This document shows positions 58,224 through 64,000 of a stretch of DNA of 64,000 nt, piece after piece. A model generated the notes under the pieces. The model ran no database searches, was not told the origin of the DNA, and saw nothing but the letters and a program-made list of their open reading frames with translations. Position 1 is the first letter of the stretch. Each line of letters opens with the position of its first letter. The stretch lies in contig NZ_CAJNAT010000035.1 of NCBI RefSeq assembly GCF_905220705.1, positions 1 through 64,000 on the forward strand, in the 5' to 3' direction. The position numbers and the translations under genes are program-made. Source of the DNA: Paraburkholderia domus. Its GTDB lineage: Bacteria; Pseudomonadota; Gammaproteobacteria; Burkholderiales; Burkholderiaceae.

Positions 58224-59810
58224 TCAGAACACCATCCGGAACATCCAGTACAGGGCCGCGGACAGCGCGATTGAAACCGGTAGCGTCAGCACCCAGGCAA
58301 GGATCAGGCTGCGCACGGTAGACCATTGCAAGCCCGAACCGTTGGCCGCCATCGTGCCGGCTACGCCTGACGCCAGCACATGCGTCGTCGAGACCGGCAA
58401 ACCATACATGTCGGCCGCGCCGATCGTCAGCATCGCGACCACTTCAGCCGATGCGCCCTGTCCATAGGTCAGATGCTGCTTGCCAATCTTCTCGCCGACC
58501 GTGACGACGATGCGCTTCCATCCGACCATCGTGCCGAGGCCCAGGGCGATAGCGACCGCGACCTTGACCCACGTCGGGATGAATTTTGTCGCGTGATCGG
58601 TTTGCGCCTTGAAGTTGTCGATCGCTTTGGCGTCCTCCGGCGAGAAGGCTGGCTGTTTGCTCTTCTCCATCAGGCGAATAGCTTCGGACGCGACATACAT
58701 ATTGTTGCGCACGTTATCGACGATGTTTTGCGGCACGGCTGCCATCGACCCCGACGCGCTGACCTGTTGGCCGATCAGATTGGTCAGTTGCTGCAAGGCC
58801 GGCAAGGTGGCGGGCGTCAACTGGCGGGTGCGCACATACGCCTCGACATCGCCGCGCGGATTGGTAGACGGCGCCGCGCCCTGGGCGTACTTGGCGAGCG
58901 TGGCCGAGGCCTGTTGCGCGACCGCGAGGTAAGTCTGCGTCTCCGCCGGTGTGACTGCCTTGTTCAACGCGTACGCCGTCGGCACCGTACCGATCAGGAT
59001 CAGCATGATGAGGCCCATGCCTTTCTGCCCGTCGTTCGAACCGTGCGCGAACGAGACGCCTGTACAGGTCAGAATCAGCAGGCTGCGAATCCAGAACGGC
59101 GGCGGCTTCTTGCCCTTAGGCTCGGCATACAGCGCGGGAACCCGCACGACGGCCTTCAGGATCAGCAGCAGCAAACCGGAGGCGATAAAGCCGACCACCG
59201 GCGAAAATAGCAACGACTTGCCCACGCCAAGCGCCTGATTCCAATCCACGCCGCTCGTGCCGTTTGCGCCGTGCATCAGCTGATTCATCAGCCCTACGCC
59301 GATGATCGAGCCAATCAGCGTATGCGAACTCGACGACGGCAGTCCGAAAAACCAGGTGCCCAGATTCCAGATGATCGCGGCGATCAGCAACGCGAAGACC
59401 ATCGCGAAGCCGGCGCTGCTGCCCACTTGCAGAATCAGTTCGACGGGTAGCAACTGCAGAACGCCGAATGCCACTGCGCCCGTTGAAGTCAGCACGCCGA
59501 GAAAATTCCATCCGCCGGACCAGAGCACCGCAACGTTCGGCGCGAGCGAATGCGTGTAGATCACGGTCGCGACCGCGTTGGCCGTGTCATGAAAGCCGTT
59601 GACGAATTCGAAGCCGAGCGCGATCACGAGCGCAATGCCGAGCAGCAGGTAGGGCAAAAACGAAGGTTCGCGAACGGCTTGTAAATCGGTTGCCAGATGC
59701 ATCGCGCAATAAGCAGCGCCGATCGCAATCACGGCGAAAAAAACGATGAGGCCAATATTGCGCCCCTTTCCGCTTGCAGCGTCCGGTTGTGGGTACGAAA
59801 GTTCCGGCAT
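58224..59810 (-). CDS. PiT-family inorganic phosphate transporter (528 aa)
   Basis: The two inverted PiT signatures are present: GFEFVNGFHDTANAVATVIYT with the PSSSSHTLIGSIIG region, and CTGVSFAHGSNDGQKGMGLIMLI with GLPVSTTHVLASGVAG. About ten membrane segments flank a large hydrophilic loop (residues about 290-400). It imports phosphate, usually as a metal-phosphate complex with protons. Low-affinity PiT is often constitutive, but a Pho box sits about 50 bp upstream here. It faces ppk2 across the inserted element. Confidence 0.95.
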   Translation of the reverse strand: MPELSYPQPDAASGKGRNIGLIVFFAVIAIGAAYCAMHLATDLQAVREPSFLPYLLLGIALVIALGFEFVNGFHDTANAVATVIYTHSLAPNVAVLWSGGWNFLGVLTSTGAVAFGVLQLLPVELILQVGSSAGFAMVFALLIAAIIWNLGTWFFGLPSSSSHTLIGSIIGVGLMNQLMHGANGTSGVDWNQALGVGKSLLFSPVVGFIASGLLLLILKAVVRVPALYAEPKGKKPPPFWIRSLLILTCTGVSFAHGSNDGQKGMGLIMLILIGTVPTAYALNKAVTPAETQTYLAVAQQASATLAKYAQGAAPSTNPRGDVEAYVRTRQLTPATLPALQQLTNLIGQQVSASGSMAAVPQNIVDNVRNNMYVASEAIRLMEKSKQPAFSPEDAKAIDNFKAQTDHATKFIPTWVKVAVAIALGLGTMVGWKRIVVTVGEKIGKQHLTYGQGASAEVVAMLTIGAADMYGLPVSTTHVLASGVAGTMAANGSGLQWSTVRSLILAWVLTLPVSIALSAALYWMFRMVF

Positions 59811-60232
59811 GGCGTAAGCCTCATTGTTTGTAGCGGAACTTCCGATCCTGCGTGGCCTGTATGTCGTAATGATGACAATGGCGTGACAGTTATGCGGGAC
59901 GGGTGTTCGCGGGGAGGCGCGCGGAGATTGCCCGTGCGCCCGATGCCAGGGGGTGTCTGACGGGTCCTGATGATAAGCGGTCCGAAACGAACTATATGTG
60001 CTTGACCCGGCCGCGCTGGGCGAATGCGCAGTTGATCAGCCGCACACCGGCGCGTTCAGGTTCGCGAGACTGTGGTAGCCGTTACCTCTTGTGAAGGATT
60101 GCGACGCACGCAAAGCGAATTCCCGATGCACCGTCTCATGCATTCTATGCACAGTGGGTACGGATGACCAGCCGATATCCACCCGGACCTTTTTTTGCTA
60201 CTGTGCCAGGAGGGTTTTGTGAAGGACGTCCG
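59811..60232. other. 422-bp divergent intergenic region
   Basis: It holds the Pho box of the PiT gene on the left. No gene is seen; promoter elements of the CHAD gene must lie on the right. Confidence 0.5.
59861..59889 (-). promoter_or_regulatory. Pho box upstream of the PiT gene
   Basis: On the minus strand CTGTCAC, TTGTCAT and ACGACAT follow each other at an 11-bp period with 4-bp spacers, the first two fitting the PhoB consensus well. The start codon is about 50 bp downstream. Confidence 0.75.
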
Positions 60233-61102
60233 ATGAAGCGGGAGAGCCGGAAAATCGACAAACGGGCTGCGGATAGTAAACCGGCCGGCGCCGAGCCCTC
60301 GGCGGAGTCGGCTTTCGCGTCCTTTGCTGCACCTCTCGTCGATCACGCGATCGAATGCGCCAATGCGGTGCACGACGACGCTTCGCCCGAACCGTTGCAC
60401 GCACTACGCGTATCGCTGCGGCGGTTGCGCTCGTTGTGGTGGGCGTTCGAACCCTTGCTGGACAAAGGCGAGAATACGCGCCAGCGGGCGCTGTATAAAT
60501 ACCTGGCGACGGCAGCCGGCAAGACGCGCGATTGGGACATTCTGATCGAACTGATTGCGCAGGACGAGAGCGTTGCGCGCAAGATGACACCCAAACTCGT
60601 GGAGGCGCGCGGCGGCGCGTTGGCGACGAGCCGCGAAACGCTTTCGAACGCGGACGTCAAACAACTGCTGCAAGACGCCCTGACCCGCGCGAATAAGGAA
60701 TTGAACACGGCCCATGAGCGCGTGTCGTTGCAAAAATTCGCCGACCGGCGCGTGGCAACTTCCGAACGTTCGTTGAAAAAGCGCATAAAACGCGCGTCTC
60801 ACGCGAAGCGCTCCAACTACGCCGCATTTCATGACGTCAGGAAGTCGGGAAAAAAATTGCGCTACCTGCTCGAGTTTTTCGAACCGGTTCTGAGCGGCAG
60901 CCACAAACGTATCCTGAAGCGCTTGATACAGATTCAGAAGCGTTTCGGTGCGCTGAACGATATCGTCGCAAGCGAGATGCTGCTGCGGGACAATATGGGT
61001 CTGCTGGCCGGATCCAGCGACACCGATGCAGCGCTTCATTGGCTCAGGAACGAGCGCAAACGCCGAATGCGCGCGGCGGCGGGACTGCTGCGAAAAATGT
61101 GA
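60233..61102 (+). CDS. CHAD-domain protein (289 aa)
   Basis: The conserved histidine alpha-helical domain is recognised from VDHAIECANAVHDDASPEPLHALRVSLRRLRSLWWAFEPLL and ending KKLRYLLEFFEPVLSGSHKRILKRLIQIQKRFGALNDIVAS. The many conserved Arg, Lys and His form a basic pore that binds inorganic polyphosphate in characterised members. GAAGGA lies 6-7 nt before the ATG at 60233. With ppk2 and PiT close by (before the insertion about 2 kb away), a role at polyphosphate granules is likely. No CYTH domain is fused. Confidence 0.9.
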   Translation: MKRESRKIDKRAADSKPAGAEPSAESAFASFAAPLVDHAIECANAVHDDASPEPLHALRVSLRRLRSLWWAFEPLLDKGENTRQRALYKYLATAAGKTRDWDILIELIAQDESVARKMTPKLVEARGGALATSRETLSNADVKQLLQDALTRANKELNTAHERVSLQKFADRRVATSERSLKKRIKRASHAKRSNYAAFHDVRKSGKKLRYLLEFFEPVLSGSHKRILKRLIQIQKRFGALNDIVASEMLLRDNMGLLAGSSDTDAALHWLRNERKRRMRAAAGLLRKM

Positions 61103-61234
61103 TGCGGCTTAAGGGCCGGCTGCACGTTTGAGCGAACCGGCCCGAATAAGCACATCGATTGACGGCAACGCTCTTGCATGCGACGACTTTTCGTCGCCAA
61201 CCCGGGGTGACCATTCGGGGCTAGCCCCTGCGCT

Positions 61235-62266
61235 CTAGCTGCGCCGAGGGGCGAACCCGCGCAGCGTCACAGCGCCGTGTGCTTCGCCGTAGGGCTCCGG
61301 GTTGCGTTTGCGGGTGGTCGATTCGTCCGTCACCGCTGGCGGTTCGACGGGAAACCCGCGCCTTTGCCAGGCGTCGAGGCCGCCCCGCAGCGCGCGAATC
61401 CGCGTGTATCCGTTCAGGCGCATGCGTTGCGTGATCTCGACGGCGGTCGCGCTATCCGGGCAAATGCAGTAAATCACCATGTCATGGACGAGCAGGGCGC
61501 CGTCGATTTGTTCAGGCGAGTGCGGGTCGAGCGCCAGCGCGCCGGGAATGGGGCGCAGCGCTTCATCAGCCGAAGCTGGGCGGGCATCCAGGACCTTGGG
61601 GGGCGTGATGCGGCGCCATCCGCCGGGTGCCGCTCGCGATGCAGCGGAGGCGGTGTCCGCGAAACGGCGTCGTTCGCGGCGCCGCTGCTGCAGGCGGTAC
61701 ACCAGATAGGCCAACGCCGCGGCCAGCAGAATGTCGATCACCGTGCCGCCGCGTGCTTTGACGAAGGCGATCAGCATGTGCAATTGTGTTTCCGCTGCGG
61801 CGCCGCCGAGCAGCCAGAAGGTGGCCCACGCGAGCGCGCTGGCGAGATCCCACGCCGCATAAATGCGGGCATCCACGCCCGTCGTGCCCATGAGCGGCGG
61901 GGTGATGAGTCCCAGTCCGGGGACGAACTTCGAGATCGATACGAGGGCAACGCCGAAGCGCTCGAATAGCGAGCGCGCCATGTCGACTTTGGAATCGACT
62001 GCCGGGGAGACCCGGCCTAAAACTGCGATCAGTTTACGGCCGTAGATACGGCCGGCGGTGAACCACGCGCCGTCGCCGATGACTGCGCCGAACACGGCGG
62101 CGAACAGGATCGGCCAGAAAGACAGCGTGCCGGCGGCAATCGCCGAACCCGCGAAGAGGAGCATGGGGACCGCGGGAATTGGCAGGCCGAGGCGTGTCAA
62201 CAGCACGTTGAGGAATACGACTGTGCTGCCCCAGGTTGAAACCGCCGACGACGGAAACTCTACCAA
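61235..62266 (-). CDS. DedA-family membrane protein fused to a rhodanese domain (343 aa)
   Basis: Residues 1-200 are a VTT/DedA module (GLPIPAVPMLLFAGSAIAAGTLSF, GDGAWFTAGRIYGRKLI, FERFGVALVSISKFVPGLGLITPPLMGTTG). Residues about 225-320 form a rhodanese-like domain (PKVLDARPASADEALRPIPGALALDP...LVHDMVIYCICPDSATAVEITQRMRLNGYTRIRALRGGLDAWQRRGFPV) with an active-site Cys in YCICPDSA. DedA proteins are lipid scramblases or flippases; the rhodanese part may sense or transfer sulfur. The start ATG 62266 is close to a Met-rich membrane segment. Confidence 0.9.
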   Translation of the reverse strand: MVEFPSSAVSTWGSTVVFLNVLLTRLGLPIPAVPMLLFAGSAIAAGTLSFWPILFAAVFGAVIGDGAWFTAGRIYGRKLIAVLGRVSPAVDSKVDMARSLFERFGVALVSISKFVPGLGLITPPLMGTTGVDARIYAAWDLASALAWATFWLLGGAAAETQLHMLIAFVKARGGTVIDILLAAALAYLVYRLQQRRRERRRFADTASAASRAAPGGWRRITPPKVLDARPASADEALRPIPGALALDPHSPEQIDGALLVHDMVIYCICPDSATAVEITQRMRLNGYTRIRALRGGLDAWQRRGFPVEPPAVTDESTTRKRNPEPYGEAHGAVTLRGFAPRRS

Positions 62267-62600
62267 TTGCGGGACTCCTGTTATTGCGATTGCGCCGCGC
62301 GGCGGCGGGAGCGGGTTTTTCTGGGCTGCAAAGTGTGTTCCTGAAGCGTTTGCCTACTCATCCGATTGCTTCGTTTGTCCGTGCCTCGCGCGGCATTCCA
62401 TGTCGATCAGGATACCCGATGGGCCGCCCTGCAGCGCCCACCGGTTCCACCCGGCCGTCAGCCGGATTCGCGTCAGTATTTCGTGAAGTTGTCGGTACAC
62501 CGCGAGCCGTTGGCCGGCTCTTTCCCTGCAATTTCGTTCAAGACCGCACGCACGTGCCGCGCCTAATCTGCCTGCTAGTTCAAAGGAATAGGACAGCAGC
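62267..62600. other. divergent intergenic region
   Basis: Promoters of both flanking genes should be here. I see no gene, terminator or repeat. Confidence 0.4.
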
Positions 62601-63506
62601 ATGAATTCACGGTATGTCGGATATGTGTTTTGCGCACTGGCGATGATCGGGGTCGGCAGCACGGTTGTCGTCAGCAAATCGATCGCAACCGGATTGCCGC
62701 CGTTCAGCGCGACCGCATTGCGTTTTGCCATCGCGTTTCCCCTGTTCGTGCTGGTGATGCGCTGGCGCGGCGTGCGCTGGCCACGTCTCGATCGGCACGA
62801 TACGTGGCTCGTGATCGCCCAGGCGGGGGCGGGCAGCGTCGGTTATACGGTGTTGCTCATTAGCGGCATGAAGCTCGCATCGGCCGCCGATGCAGGCGTG
62901 ATTGCCGGCACCCTGCCGGCTGTGTCGGCCGTGGTTGCGATGCTCGCGCTGGGCGAGCGCCCCGCGCCCGCGTTGATCGGTGCGATCGTTCTTGCCACCT
63001 TGGGCGTGCTGGTGTGTACCGTGCGTATCGACGATTTCACCGCACCGCATGCGGGCAGTTCGCTGGCAGGTAATGCCCTGGTGTTCGCAGCGATCGTCTG
63101 CGAGGCACTTTTCATCTTGCTCAATCGCAAGTTGCGCACGCCGGTCGCGCCACTGCCACTGTCGGCGTTGATGTGCGGCGTCGGTTTCGCGGTAGCGATC
63201 GTGCCGGCATGCTTCGAAAGCCCCTGGCGTGTGCCGTTCAATGCAGGCGCCTTGGCCGGTGTGCTGTATTACGCGCTCGTGCCGACCGTGGCGGGCTTCG
63301 TTCTCTGGTATGCAGGCGCTGCGCGCATCAGCGGCGCCGAAGCCGGACTCATGACCGCGCTCGTGCCGGTGAGCGCGGTGGCGTTGGCCGCGGTCGTGTT
63401 GCGGGAGCCGGTGAGTGCGGCGCAGCTTGCGGGTGTCGCATGCGTGCTTGGCGCGGTGTTGCTGGCTACCTTCGGCCAGATGCGTACTGCGCACAGCACG
63501 GCTTGA
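62601..63506 (+). CDS. EamA/DMT-family transporter (301 aa)
   Basis: Ten membrane segments form two EamA repeats (VFCALAMIGVGSTVVVSKSIA... and VFAAIVCEALFILLNRKL...). Characteristic phrases are ATALRFAIAFPLFVLVMRW, AADAGVIAGTLPAVSAVVAMLALGERPAPALI and GLMTALVPVSAVALAAVVLREPVSAAQL. These proteins export amino acids or other metabolites. The substrate cannot be read. The gene is convergent with folE, ending about 10 bp from it. Confidence 0.9.
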   Translation: MNSRYVGYVFCALAMIGVGSTVVVSKSIATGLPPFSATALRFAIAFPLFVLVMRWRGVRWPRLDRHDTWLVIAQAGAGSVGYTVLLISGMKLASAADAGVIAGTLPAVSAVVAMLALGERPAPALIGAIVLATLGVLVCTVRIDDFTAPHAGSSLAGNALVFAAIVCEALFILLNRKLRTPVAPLPLSALMCGVGFAVAIVPACFESPWRVPFNAGALAGVLYYALVPTVAGFVLWYAGAARISGAEAGLMTALVPVSAVALAAVVLREPVSAAQLAGVACVLGAVLLATFGQMRTAHSTA

Positions 63507-63514
63507 ATCGCTAT

Positions 63515-64000
63515 TCAGGTATTCGCGACCGCCACCACACCAGGATTACCCACGATCGACAAAAACTCGCGCCGCGTCGACGGATCGGTGCGGAACGTGC
63601 CCAGCATGCGCGAGGTGACCATCGTGACACCGGCCTTGTGCACGCCCCGTGTGGACATGCATTGATGCGCGGCTTCGAGAATCACGCCGACGCCTGCCGG
63701 TTGCAGCACTTCGTTCAACGTATCGGCAATCTGCACCGTCATCTTTTCCTGAATCTGCAGACGCTTGGCGAACGCATCGACGAGGCGCGCCAGCTTTGAA
63801 ATGCCGACCACCCGATGCTCGGGCAGATAGGCAACGTGCGCCCGCCCGATGATCGGCACCATGTGGTGTTCGCAATAGCTCTCGAAGCGGATATCTTTCA
63901 GCACGATCATTTCGTCGTAGCCATCCACTTCGGAGAAGGTGCGGGCGAGGATCTCGCGCGGATCGACCTGATAGCCTGCGTAAAACTCCTCGTAGGAGCG
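63515..64000 (-). CDS. folE: GTP cyclohydrolase I (5' end beyond the window)
   Basis: The visible part starts RSYEEFYAGYQVDPREILARTFSEVDGYDEM and continues with the zinc and catalytic residues (SYCEHHMVPIIGRAHVAYLPEHRVVGISKLARLVD). It ends with MSTRGVHKAGVTMVTSRMLGTFR. The Cys in YCEHH and in HQCMSTRG together with His bind zinc. The enzyme makes dihydroneopterin triphosphate for folate synthesis. The N-terminal part lies to the right of 64000, so the start and its promoter cannot be judged. Confidence 0.95.
   Translation of the reverse strand, partial: RSYEEFYAGYQVDPREILARTFSEVDGYDEMIVLKDIRFESYCEHHMVPIIGRAHVAYLPEHRVVGISKLARLVDAFAKRLQIQEKMTVQIADTLNEVLQPAGVGVILEAAHQCMSTRGVHKAGVTMVTSRMLGTFRTDPSTRREFLSIVGNPGVVAVANT

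Overview
The window looks like the chromosome of a Paraburkholderia-type bacterium (Burkholderiaceae). Supporting signs are a BraI/RsaL/BraR quorum-sensing locus, DUF4148 and DUF3005 small proteins, a hopanoid gene (hpnJ), a C-terminal-Phe trimeric porin, and dense GC-rich coding with long antisense open frames. No rRNA, tRNA or CRISPR array was seen. All family calls are from reading the sequence; no database search was run.

Layout. 1-8.3 kb is an accessory, scarred region. It holds an IS66 transposase fossil with two nonsense codons and a lost catalytic end, a frameshifted aminoglycoside phosphotransferase, an isolated hpnJ, and several small secreted or hypothetical proteins separated by long gaps. 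8.3-14.2 kb holds an EgtB-type sulfoxide synthase, an FNR-type regulator, a universal stress protein, a GntR/FadR regulator, and braI-rsaL-braR around a lux-type box. 14.7-23.1 kb is a sugar-acid catabolic and uptake cluster: DapA-type aldolase, SMP-30 lactonase, a binding-protein ABC transporter and an IlvD/Edd dehydratase. 23.1-33.6 kb holds housekeeping genes, a porin and a PhoX phosphatase preceded by a Pho box. 33.8-37.1 kb is a tight four-gene operon (CDP-alcohol phosphatidyltransferase, 2OG-Fe oxygenase, HpnL-like flippase, cytidylyltransferase) that looks like a lipid head-group pathway. 37.4-43.7 kb holds an MFS transporter, ggt, an HtrA-like protease, a VOC protein and ppk2.

43.7-58.1 kb is an integrated phage-like element of about 14.4 kb. 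It sits in the 3' end of ppk2 and is bounded by a 25-bp imperfect repeat. It carries two tyrosine recombinases, two excisionase-like proteins, a lambda-O-like replication gene with four 22-bp iterons inside its own coding sequence, a PC4-like ssDNA-binding protein, scaffold-like and small-terminase-like proteins, an 886-aa ejection protein with a transglycosylase domain, a T7-type tailspike and a second fibre-like protein. A C4-like anti-Shine-Dalgarno leader RNA with its own promoter lies at the right end. I see no large terminase, portal, major capsid or lysis gene, so it is either a phage satellite or a deleted podovirus prophage.

After the element, 58.1-64.0 kb resumes the phosphate/polyphosphate neighbourhood: the displaced ppk2 terminator, a PiT phosphate transporter with its own Pho box, and a CHAD protein. 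A DedA-rhodanese fusion, an EamA transporter and the 3' part of folE follow. PhoX, PiT, PPK2 and CHAD suggest a phosphate-acquisition and polyphosphate-storage theme.
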